A stretch of 36,987 bases of DNA. Source: an uncultured Sphingomonas sp. (lineage in GTDB: Bacteria; Pseudomonadota; Alphaproteobacteria; Sphingomonadales; Sphingomonadaceae). Location: positions 1 to 36,987 of the forward strand of contig CAJYKB010000064.1 in NCBI GenBank assembly GCA_913774925.1, written 5' to 3'. Under the pieces are notes generated by a model. That model was not told where the DNA came from. It saw only the letters and a program-made list of their open reading frames with translations, and ran no database searches. Every line of letters starts with the position of its first letter. Position 1 is the stretch's first letter. Of this stretch, positions 17,501 to 24,295 are shown in pieces. A program made the position numbers and the translations under genes.

Positions 17501-20254
17501 GGAACGGACGTCACGATCGACGCGCTGGCGATCACGCTGCGCAATCGCGACATGACGACCGGCGACGCGCTGACCGTGCGGAGCGATGCGCTCGCCAGCG
17601 GTAATGCGACGCTGACCAGCCGCACTGGCGCACTGTATCTGGAGAGCGCCACCGCGACCGGTATCGCGACGCTGGCGAAGACCGGGAACATCGACGAGAT
17701 GCGCGTCGGCACGGTCCGCGCCGCACGCGTCACGCTGGACAGCGCCACTGCGATCCGCCTCGGTAACGCGGAAGCGAGGGGACGTCGCACCGACGATGGC
17801 ATCGACCTCAGCGTGGTCGCCGGTACTGGCTCGGTGACCGGACTGAATGCGATCGTGGGCGGTACGCCAGTCATCGCGGACGGGCGGCTCGACAGCGCCT
17901 ATGGCCGTGCGCAGCTTTTCGCGAATGCGGATGGCGCGCGGATCGGGGTGAAGGCTGCTGCCGGGTTGGCGCAGCTGGGTGACGTGAAAGCCGCGGGTAG
18001 TGTCCCGGCGGTCGGCGATCCGTCGCGGCCGCAGATCGCGGTGACGGCGAGCACGATCGACGCGGCGACGTCGCGCGGGACCGGGAACGATGACCTGCGG
18101 CAGACGGTCAGGGCCGGCACGGGGGCGGTGGCGTTGAGCGCGACGGGCCGGTTGCGCGTCGGCTTGGTGGATGCCGCCACGGGGATTGTGGCAGCGACCC
18201 AGGGCAGCATCGAGGCGGCGCGGCTGACCGCGCAAAGCCGGGACGTGACGATCACCGCGCGCGATGGGAGTATCAGCGGCCTGTCCGATCTTCCGGGCAG
18301 CGTCGCCGTCAACGATGGGCGGCTGCTTGCGGGCTACGGCCGCGCCGATATCGGGGCGACGGCAGCGGGTCGCACGGTGTCGGTGCTGGCCGGAACGGAC
18401 GGGGGATCGACCGCGGCGAACCTGATCCAGCTGGGCACGGCAAGCGCGGGGGCGGGGACGACCACCAGTCGCGTCGCGAACCAGCTGACCGTTCGGGGCG
18501 GGGCGGTGGACATCGTCTCCGCGACGGCCACGAACGCCAATGCGGTGATCGATGCGCGCGTCGCGGGCGCGCGGGTGGGCACGCTGCGAACCGGCGGCGG
18601 GGTCGAGGAGTATCTCGGCACCGACAGCTATGCCGCGGGGGTGCGTGCGGTCCAGACGGTCCAGTTGGGCACGGTAAGGGCCGCGACCGGTAACGTGCGG
18701 ATCACCAGCGCCACCGGCGATATCGCCGGCCTCGCGCTCGCTCCCACGGCGGCGAGCGCCACCGACGGGCGGCTGCTCTCCCGCTTCGGCCGCGCCGATT
18801 TGACCGCCGATGCGGCAGGGCGTCGCGTCCTGATCCAGGCGGCGAACGGTTCGGTCCAGCTCGGCACGGTCAGCGCCGGGCAGGGGACGACGACCGGCGC
18901 GGAAACGACGATCGACGTCGCCGCACGCGCGATCGACGCGTCCACGACCACCGCGAACAACGGCGCGCTGGCGCTGTCGGCGACGCAAGGCGCGCTGTGG
19001 CTGGGCGGCGGCAGTGCCGCGACGACCGCAACGCTGACCAAGCTAGGTACGGACGACAAGGTCCGGATCGGCGCGAACGGGCTGACGGCGGGCGGCAACG
19101 GGACGATCGGGTCGACCACCGACCTGGACGTGGCGGGCCCGGTGCGATCGACCGCTGCGGCCGGGACGTTGCGCATCACCAACACCGGCGCCAACGTAAC
19201 CGCGCTGGGCGGCGCGGCAACCGCGACCGACAACCGCGCATTCACGCTGAACGCGGACGAGGTGAACCGGCTCGGCGCGGCGACGATCATCCTCGACAGC
19301 AGCACGAGAGACATGACGATCGGTGCGCTGACGATCGGCAGCAATGCCGCCGGCAGTGTGGCGAATACGTCGCTGCGACTGCTGGGGACCGGCAGCGTCA
19401 CCGTGAACGGGGCGGTCGGCGGGGCGGGAACGGGGCGGACGCTTCAGATCGGGGGCACCGATGCGGTGTTGCCGTCCGGCGGGGCGCTGGCGACACCGGC
19501 CAATCTGGCGAGCACGATCACCTTCGCGCTTTCCAGCGGGGCATCGCTCGACTGGACCGGGGGCACGCTGGCGCTGGCCGGGCAGCGGATCGTCGCCGGT
19601 GACACCAGCCTGCTGGGGGCGCTGGGCGCGAGCAATCCGGTGGCGGTGAGCCGGCTGGTGTCCGATCCGTCCTCCGCGCTGTATCGCGGAAGCGGACGGA
19701 CCACACCGTATCTGACCGCGAACCAGCTGTCGGTGACCTACCGCGACTATGCGCTGTTCCAGAACGGCGGCACCGGATCGGCGCAGACATCCGGCGCGGT
19801 GCTGGGGTCGGCCGGAACGCCCAATGCGCTGGCGCTTCGGCTGACGTCGCTGGGCGACAACGGGCTGGACAGTTTTGCGCTGTTCGGTTCGGTCAACGGC
19901 TTCATTTCCAGCGCGGCGGCGTTGCAGCCCGAAACCGTGATCGACTTCGCCGGCGGTACGCCGCGGACGGTGCGCATCACGCTCGCCAATTCGCGGCTCA
20001 ACGGCTGCGGCATCGGCGTCGCGACCGCGGGCTGCCTGGCGGGTACGCCCCCGCCGCCGGCGCTGTCGCTGTTCGACGAGCGTCAGATCCAGCTGTTCGG
20101 CACCGACAGCAACCCCGAGCTGCAGTTCGAGCCGCTGATCGGGACCAACAACGAAGGGCTGATCGGGGATCTGGCGACCGCCGGCGCCGACGATCAGTGC
20201 CCGCCCGGCGACAAGGCCGGCTGCCCCGCGCGCAAGGAAGAGGTGAAGCCGTGA
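11528..20254 (+). CDS. TpsA: giant two-partner-secreted exoprotein, filamentous-haemagglutinin-like
   Basis: 2908 aa. The arginine-rich, extended signal peptide (VRRRRAALLGGVALGLL... to AAA) is followed by the TPS secretion domain with the diagnostic NPNG at residues 124-127 (WLSNPNGIVFG). The long body is G/T/A/V-rich with regular short-repeat spacing, as expected of a right-handed beta-helix; it contains about nine degenerate copies of a larger unit (see the repeat entry). I found no cysteine before residue 2827; four lie near the C-terminus (2827/2836 and 2891/2899). No VENN motif or C-terminal toxin domain is seen, so an adhesin or surface fibre is likelier than a contact-dependent inhibition toxin. 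It is coupled to TpsB in front and to a CHAT protease behind. Ligand or function unknown. Confidence 0.92.
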   Translation: MSKTVTMLVRRRRAALLGGVALGLLTAGGAAAQTGPVAGTLPNLANAGGATVSTAGTAMSVNLNDASRTMEWNSFSVASDASVAFNTANTTNNYTVLNRVTGANLSEIYGRVTSQSNVAVWLSNPNGIVFGSSGAFSGGSLVLTTAALTAVPTTGTTRLANMPDAAITIAGTTANAGLTGLTLTGSLIVAAQQVAVTGQITATGDVALVAARSVNVPVTFGSNVQVTIDEGTTIAQGKVVVSSTGSITTTGDQHAIVLAGAGGLVTNSVNPSNLLLAVDPAAALSASTVNGRVVIAAGVSSTEAAAGANAVTVAGAAAGTHAITSTTGIAPTSSTPRSLSAASINITAAGAIDLANTLTAASQLDVSATRAGSTVTLGGNLSATAASATIAGAAGVTLGTAGQARSLMAGQNVTIDGGTAGVTTAGSYGIQSGRANDTGGIAIGIGGAGFAMSGATLTAGTEATSGSGFRGDVTLTNRGATAVPLTLEGIDANQLSVQLPAGQRLASANIGRIRLVGDLVLETTGALRLDSGTSLTGSVRLDSNGDVSGRAGSGGLLSGFGRTSLTAGATGKTITVRADGTTQLGDLLAGTIGTGTALTTPQVSVTGLAVDLLTAQAATGALRLTATGAGAAGTIRATTLAAPLGDITLLAAGDIRGQAAASALTNGVRIANARAGDVDLDTTLHARLGTLNAAGGMTIDANGSVTGLSRAGDVAAGPGIDISSGRTLTVARALATAPNAANPVAARVALGTVNLGTAGGAVTVDAAGISATAIDTAGAVTLRAGAGLSVDALGATTRVGSAILRQSDAASGADDTAGGRWSTDATLSPNYGTASLTATGTLGVQAGVAPLATGALGIAQIATATGTSVTIQGEGVTVGTATATGGGLGITARSGGLYLGQGSATGAVALAKLGAAGPVDADEVRVSGLLAAGGALSVDSATDIRGVQMTTGTNAAVTASRDVTGLRSATAFADGRLAVDYGRLNVLAGTGAGTIAVTATNGIAQLGDVVTGVMQGTVDAESNALTVTGVGVDVDDAAARNGNLVLTAGVTGLRLRLGTAAWGASRWVAATGRYDAGIVTAADAQIGTLTADGGDILLRVAGYLSGLRGAGQQVASVSAGVTTGFADVGDLTLRNTAGDVVLGRALADTVAIEAGASARIGGLAADRSSDGGGIVATGTVGITAGASITGLNGIATAAAGANLTATGGSIQLPSPAGSPVPRGAILGDVSAARDVVLSAGALSAQSISGGAVGVSAANGLVVDRVTAATATFTGGGVIAADGAGLTVGGDGALRGGFGFANVATSGAAATVSMTAGNVVQAGTVSAGSGDALTAALAGQNAQVAIAAQALSVQSVRASNGSLTLTAGAGDLYLGTPAGIEADSLAQVVTARDAATLTKTGGAGAVTIAGALTAGATGGGAGGVTIRSDTDILGRRVESVVGDVGLYANGAVAGLYTVDPSLGGAAPVFAASGEVSLGTVGVAGALRVDAGEIRVGSVRSGTSIALTAGGSVTGLGTAAPVSATTGYRALAVTSGGAVTVGGIANAAVDVAAIGSIDAVGDVQVTGRQISIESITRGMTTTLTGDSVWVNDVRNLGELIVTGGSSVGPVPSLVLQDVPGGNRQALAIGYGAANLAVTAAMVPDSDVGTITVGAGQVAQLGAVTAGAGANDALVRTPQIRVAAQAVQIGTLTAFGGAVDLRALNGDLVIDTTGASGTWMRLRKTGAAGAVAFGALQSGTQADADYAVANGFRGGTTLIDSSTSIAGGTITAKSDILLRAVDAVTGRDRRAGTTGDLVIGTVDAAQATLVSAGTMRIGQATTSGALSLTAAGSITGLADVTSSRPRGLDLDAGRGVDVARDVNGAPVGIVALGDVTARMPVTLEAATSDNRAVLDQSIRIAAGQITAGNVRGAGAVSLLAGRAIDIASVSAGSLSATTAARNGEVDAFNQGATDTAAGFDEEQLVPGFGDARLLSSGTLVVNSRSGVAQLGRSTGTDVTIDALAITLRNRDMTTGDALTVRSDALASGNATLTSRTGALYLESATATGIATLAKTGNIDEMRVGTVRAARVTLDSATAIRLGNAEARGRRTDDGIDLSVVAGTGSVTGLNAIVGGTPVIADGRLDSAYGRAQLFANADGARIGVKAAAGLAQLGDVKAAGSVPAVGDPSRPQIAVTASTIDAATSRGTGNDDLRQTVRAGTGAVALSATGRLRVGLVDAATGIVAATQGSIEAARLTAQSRDVTITARDGSISGLSDLPGSVAVNDGRLLAGYGRADIGATAAGRTVSVLAGTDGGSTAANLIQLGTASAGAGTTTSRVANQLTVRGGAVDIVSATATNANAVIDARVAGARVGTLRTGGGVEEYLGTDSYAAGVRAVQTVQLGTVRAATGNVRITSATGDIAGLALAPTAASATDGRLLSRFGRADLTADAAGRRVLIQAANGSVQLGTVSAGQGTTTGAETTIDVAARAIDASTTTANNGALALSATQGALWLGGGSAATTATLTKLGTDDKVRIGANGLTAGGNGTIGSTTDLDVAGPVRSTAAAGTLRITNTGANVTALGGAATATDNRAFTLNADEVNRLGAATIILDSSTRDMTIGALTIGSNAAGSVANTSLRLLGTGSVTVNGAVGGAGTGRTLQIGGTDAVLPSGGALATPANLASTITFALSSGASLDWTGGTLALAGQRIVAGDTSLLGALGASNPVAVSRLVSDPSSALYRGSGRTTPYLTANQLSVTYRDYALFQNGGTGSAQTSGAVLGSAGTPNALALRLTSLGDNGLDSFALFGSVNGFISSAAALQPETVIDFAGGTPRTVRITLANSRLNGCGIGVATAGCLAGTPPPPALSLFDERQIQLFGTDSNPELQFEPLIGTNNEGLIGDLATAGADDQCPPGDKAGCPARKEEVKP
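13198..18895 (+). repeat. Degenerate large repeats within TpsA
   Basis: Protein-level repeats recur at irregular 0.4-1.0 kb spacing. Each copy has a G-[FY]-G-x-[AT] element followed 20-30 residues later by [AV]QLGxVxAG or a variant. Starts near nt 13200, 14015, 14470, 15412, 16407, 17418, 17899, 18340 and 18785; the last three copies are preceded by DGRL. A second element, roughly [GD]LYLG...A.L.K.G (variants ALYLES and ALWLGG), recurs near 14210, 15640, 16630, 17628 and 18985. Copies are diverged, with no long exact DNA identity, so they are old, shape-conserving repeats rather than recent duplications. Confidence 0.6.
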
Positions 20255-23200
20255 TCCGTCCGCTATCCCCGATCACCGCCCTTCTGGCGGGATGTGCGCT
20301 GACCGCGCTCGCCACCACCGCGACCGCCGCGCCGCGCGCCCTGCCCGGCCGGTTCGCGGTGGGAACGGACGTCAATCGCGACCCGTGTACCGCCACGCGC
20401 TCGTGGAGCTACGGCAAGGCGCTCCTCGTTGAGCGGGAGCAACCCTTCGTCGTGACCTGCCGCGGGTCGGCGGAGCAGCGCGCGTGGATCGATGTCGCGC
20501 AGGAGAAGCCGCCGCTGGCGGCGGATGTATGCGGCGCAGCGATCCAGGCGACAATCGCGGGGATCGGCCCTGCGACGCTGCGACGCTGTGCCGACGCGCG
20601 GCTGGCGGGTGACGCGATCGTGATCGAGACGCCGACGTATCGGTTGTCGGCGATGCAGGGCGCATTGACCCCGGCGCTGTCGGCGCTGCGGACGATCCGC
20701 ACCCGGGACGTGTCGGTCAGCACGGCGGGGCTGGATCAGCAACTGGTCGCGTCGCTGGCGCCGCCGCCGGCCGGAGCGCGTCCGCCGAGCGTGGCGGCGA
20801 CCGGCCTCGACGTATCCAGCGCGGTCGCGCAGGGGCTCCAGGCGATCTATGCCGGTCGCAATGTCGAGGCATCGCGGCTGCTGAACGATGCGGTCGCGCT
20901 GTTCGCGACCGCCACCCCGCTCCAACGCGCCGAGTTGCGGCTGAATGCCGGGCTGGCGGATTCCAACATTCGCGAATTCGGCGCGGCCGATGCGCATTTC
21001 GCGGCGGCCGCCGCGTTGATGGCGCAGGTGCCGCCGTCGCCCGCCCGGGCACGGCTGGCGGCGCAGGCCGGTGCGTATCGCGCGCTGAACTACAACAACC
21101 AGGGCAAGTGGCAGGCGGTGCTGGACGAACTGGCCGGCGCGCGTGCGACCGCCACCCCGCTGACCGATGCGGCGACGCTGGCGCAGATCAACGGGGGGCG
21201 CGCCAGCGACCTGCAGCTGGGTGTCGATACCGACCGGCTGAACCAGATCGTGCTGCTGGCGCAGCAGCATGTCGCGCGCTCTACCGCGCTGCTGCGGCTG
21301 GGCCGTCCGGTCGAGGCGGAGCAGGCGCTGCGCGACGCCAAGGTGCAGGGCGTCGACGTCGTCGAGGCCGCGCTGGGGAGCGGCGACGCGTCCGGCCGGC
21401 TGAACTGGCTGCGTGCGCGGCTGGAGCGCCAGCAGGCGCGAATCCGCTATGCGCGCGGCGACGTGGCGGGGGCGCTGGCCAGCTTCGATTGTGCGCTGGC
21501 GACGATGCATGCCGTCGCGCTGCCTGACGCCGGCTGCCTGTTTCCCGACAATGCCGCGCGGCGCGGCACCGCGCTGGCGGGGCCGGCAATCGCGGATGCG
21601 GAGCTGGAGCGCACCGCGATCCTGGCGCGGCAGCCCGGGGTCGATCGCGGCGCGATCCTGGCGCAATACGAGCAGGCGGTGGCGACGCTGGCCAGCCAGT
21701 CGGAGGGCGGCTTCGTCGCGTCTCCGCTGCTGGCACCCTATCTGACGATGCTGGTCGAGGACGGGCAGCGCGGCGATGCGCGGGCCGCGGAGCGCTTCTT
21801 CGCGGCGTTGCAGACGGTGCGCGAGCCGGGGATCGCGCGCGAACTGGCGACGCTTCAGGCACAGGTCGGCAATGGCGCCACCGGCGGGCTGGTTCGCGAA
21901 CGGCGCGAGCTGGAACGACGGCGCGGGCAGTTGCGCTACGAGATCGCGGCGCTGGCCCCCGACGCACCGCGCCTGCCCGCGGCGCAGGCCGAGGCGAACG
22001 AGGTGTCGGCGCGGCTCGACACGGTCAACGCCGAGCTGGCCCGGTCGGGCGCGACCGCGGCGGTCGACGACAGCGCCGTCACGATCGCCCAATTGCAGAC
22101 CGCGCTGCAGCCAGGCGAGGCCTATTGGAAGCTGTCGCCGGTCGGCAGGCAGCTGTTCGGGACGGTCGTCACGCGCGAGGGGCCGGTGGTCTATGCGGTC
22201 GACGGCGACGCCGATGCCGTTTCCGGTCTGGCGGAGGGCGTGCTGAAGACCGCGCGCGCGATGACCGACGCCGAAGGGCGCGTGCGCATCCGTCCGTTCG
22301 CCACTGCGCTGTCGTACGACCTGTTCCGGCGTGTCGCCGGGCCAGCCGCGGACAAGCTGCGCAGTGCGAACGCGGTGATCGTCGACAGCGGCTCGACGAT
22401 GGGGGCGCTGCCGGCGGCGATCCTGGTGACGTCCCCGATGGGAACCGCGGCGACCGCGAAGACCGACTATGGCACGGTGCCGTTTCTGATCCGCAAGGCG
22501 GCGGTCGCCAATGCCTTGTCCCCGCGTGCCTTCCTGCGCGTGCGCTCGGCGTTGACGCCGTCGGCCGCGCAGCAGAAGCTGATCGGGTTCGGCGCGAACG
22601 CGCTGCCGCCGGCCCCGGCGACCGCTGCGGTGGCGGAGACTCCGATCGCGCTCGCGGCGGCGTGCGTGATGCCCTATGCCCGCTGGGCGGAGGCAATGCG
22701 CTTCAACGCGCCGATCCCGGTGGACGAGATCCGCGCCGGCGCCGTGGCGCTCGGCGATCCCAATGCACCGATCGTCACGGGGGACGGCTTCACCAACGAT
22801 GCGATCATCGCCGACAGCGAGCAGGGCAAGCTGGCGCAGTATCAGATCGTCCATTTCGCGACGCACGGCCTGCCCGCCACGCCGATCCCCGGCATGTGCG
22901 AGACGCCGCTGCCGCCGTCGCTGCTGACCACGGTGGAGCCGCCCGCGCCGGGGGCGCCCAACCGGTCCAACGGCCTGTTGAGCTATATCGACGTCGCGCG
23001 GCTGCGGCTCGATGCCAACCTGGTGATCCTGTCCGCCTGCGACACCGCGGCCAGCGTCAGCACGGAGGCGGGGCGTCTGGCCGGGCAGGACGAGTCCGCG
23101 CCGACGCTGGACGGACTGGTTCGCGCCTTCATCGTGGCGCAGGCGCGGGCGGTGATGGCGACCTATTGGAGCGTCCCGGCGCGCCAGGGCACCGAAGAAC

Positions 23201-23382
23201 TGATCGAAACCTTCTATCAGGCGGGCCGTGATCGCGGCATGGGGGAGGCATTGCGCGAGGCACAGATCGCGGTGCTGAACCGGTCGGCGACATCGCACCC
23301 GTATTTCTGGGGCGCCTTCTTCCTGGTCGGCGATGGCGCCAAGACGATGCTGACCCGCCCGACCACGCTCGCCAGCCGCTGA
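20251..23382 (+). CDS. Exported TPR-CHAT caspase-like protease
   Basis: 1043 aa. The GTG start overlaps the TpsA stop (GTGA) and is preceded by AGGAAGAGG. The N-terminus has an export signal: LLAGC at residues 11-15 resembles a lipobox, while ATAA near residue 27 could be a signal-peptidase-I site. The middle (about 190-640) is helical and TPR-like. The C-terminal CHAT domain carries the caspase-type catalytic pair H872 (HFATHG) and C930 (LSACDTA), then the typical ATYWSVP and SHPYFWGAFFLVGDG ends. CHAT domains are cysteine proteases of the caspase/separase clan. An exported CHAT protein coupled to TpsA may process or control it at the envelope; that role is inference. Confidence 0.9.
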   Translation: MIRPLSPITALLAGCALTALATTATAAPRALPGRFAVGTDVNRDPCTATRSWSYGKALLVEREQPFVVTCRGSAEQRAWIDVAQEKPPLAADVCGAAIQATIAGIGPATLRRCADARLAGDAIVIETPTYRLSAMQGALTPALSALRTIRTRDVSVSTAGLDQQLVASLAPPPAGARPPSVAATGLDVSSAVAQGLQAIYAGRNVEASRLLNDAVALFATATPLQRAELRLNAGLADSNIREFGAADAHFAAAAALMAQVPPSPARARLAAQAGAYRALNYNNQGKWQAVLDELAGARATATPLTDAATLAQINGGRASDLQLGVDTDRLNQIVLLAQQHVARSTALLRLGRPVEAEQALRDAKVQGVDVVEAALGSGDASGRLNWLRARLERQQARIRYARGDVAGALASFDCALATMHAVALPDAGCLFPDNAARRGTALAGPAIADAELERTAILARQPGVDRGAILAQYEQAVATLASQSEGGFVASPLLAPYLTMLVEDGQRGDARAAERFFAALQTVREPGIARELATLQAQVGNGATGGLVRERRELERRRGQLRYEIAALAPDAPRLPAAQAEANEVSARLDTVNAELARSGATAAVDDSAVTIAQLQTALQPGEAYWKLSPVGRQLFGTVVTREGPVVYAVDGDADAVSGLAEGVLKTARAMTDAEGRVRIRPFATALSYDLFRRVAGPAADKLRSANAVIVDSGSTMGALPAAILVTSPMGTAATAKTDYGTVPFLIRKAAVANALSPRAFLRVRSALTPSAAQQKLIGFGANALPPAPATAAVAETPIALAAACVMPYARWAEAMRFNAPIPVDEIRAGAVALGDPNAPIVTGDGFTNDAIIADSEQGKLAQYQIVHFATHGLPATPIPGMCETPLPPSLLTTVEPPAPGAPNRSNGLLSYIDVARLRLDANLVILSACDTAASVSTEAGRLAGQDESAPTLDGLVRAFIVAQARAVMATYWSVPARQGTEELIETFYQAGRDRGMGEALREAQIAVLNRSATSHPYFWGAFFLVGDGAKTMLTRPTTLASR

Positions 23383-23384
23383 CC

Positions 23385-24281
23385 ATGCGTGGCGCCCCCG
23401 GCGACGAGGCCATGCTGCTGGCGGAGATGCTGGGTGACGCGCGGCGCGTTCCCCCGCCACCGGCGGTCGAGCCGGCGGTTTCGGCACCTGCCGCGCATCA
23501 GCCGCCGGGCTGGCGTATCGGCATCGTCGTGATCGCGGTGCTGGCATTGCTGCTGGTCGCCGGCGTGGTGCTGGGACGTTTCGGGGAGGCGTGGTCGCCG
23601 ACCGTCCAGACCGCCGCGATGAGCGCGGTGATGGCCGGGCTGGCGATCGCGGCAGGCCGTGGTGTGCCGGTGGCTCTCGCCGTGACGGGAACCGCGGTCG
23701 GGCGCTGGTCCGCGATCGGCGTCGCGACCGGCGGCGGCGGCATCGCGTGGTGTGCGATGGCGCTCTGGCTGGGCGACCGGCTGTCGGCCACGACCGAGCC
23801 TGCCGGCATGATCGCCTGGTGGGGCGTCGCGGTCACGCTGATCCAGGTCGGTGGCGAGGAGCTGCTGTTCCGCGGTGCGATCCAGCCGGCGATCGGTCGC
23901 GTCGTGCCGCCGCTGGCTGCGGTGCCGACGACCGCTGCGCTGTTCGCGCTGCTTCATCTGCCAGGGGCGTGGAACACGCCGGTCAGCATCCTCAACGTCT
24001 TTCTGGCGGGGTGCTGGCTGGGGCTGCTGGCGGAGCGGAGCGGCGGCGTGATCGCGTCGATCGCGGCGCATTGGGGATGGAACGCGGGCGAGGTCAACGT
24101 GCTGGGCCTGTTTCCCAATCCCGGCACCGGGCCGTGGGGCGCTCTGTGGGGACATGACATCGTCGGCACCGCGATCTGGGGCGGCGGCGCGGAAGGATTG
24201 AACGCCAGCTTCCTCGCGACTTCCACGCTGCCAGGTATGTGCCTGATCGTCCTGGCGATGCGCCGGACCGGCACGGCGTGA
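23385..24281 (+). CDS. CPBP-family intramembrane glutamic protease
   Basis: 298 aa multi-pass membrane protein (hydrophobic segments near residues 44-64, 75-92, 94-130, 140-156, 173-190, 200-216 and 221-237). The CPBP (CAAX protease and bacteriocin-processing) signature is intact: E158-E159 with R163 (GGEELLFRG), H191 (LLHLPG) and H229 (AAHWGWN). Family members cleave within or next to the membrane. An N-terminal ~40-residue proline-rich tail precedes the first helix. It starts 2 nt after the CHAT stop, so it belongs to the TPS operon. It may process a partner of that system, but the substrate is unknown. ATG 23412 is an alternative start. Confidence 0.88.
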   Translation: MRGAPGDEAMLLAEMLGDARRVPPPPAVEPAVSAPAAHQPPGWRIGIVVIAVLALLLVAGVVLGRFGEAWSPTVQTAAMSAVMAGLAIAAGRGVPVALAVTGTAVGRWSAIGVATGGGGIAWCAMALWLGDRLSATTEPAGMIAWWGVAVTLIQVGGEELLFRGAIQPAIGRVVPPLAAVPTTAALFALLHLPGAWNTPVSILNVFLAGCWLGLLAERSGGVIASIAAHWGWNAGEVNVLGLFPNPGTGPWGALWGHDIVGTAIWGGGAEGLNASFLATSTLPGMCLIVLAMRRTGTA

Positions 24282-24295
24282 GGGCGCCGGTGGGC

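Noticed and set aside
12545..18988. A 2147-codon open frame antisense to TpsA
   Set aside because: It is rich in Arg, Ala, Gly and Pro with no domain, and arises because the GC-rich TpsA gene leaves few stops in that frame. The sense strand has a signal peptide, TPS domain and coupled neighbours.
11528..20254. TpsA as a CdiA-type contact-dependent inhibition toxin
   Set aside because: No VENN-like motif, no C-terminal toxin domain, and no small immunity gene after it; a CHAT protease follows instead.
20263..23547. A 1094-codon open frame antisense to the CHAT gene
   Set aside because: Arg/Gln-rich low-complexity product; the sense strand shows a catalytic CHAT domain and ribosome site.
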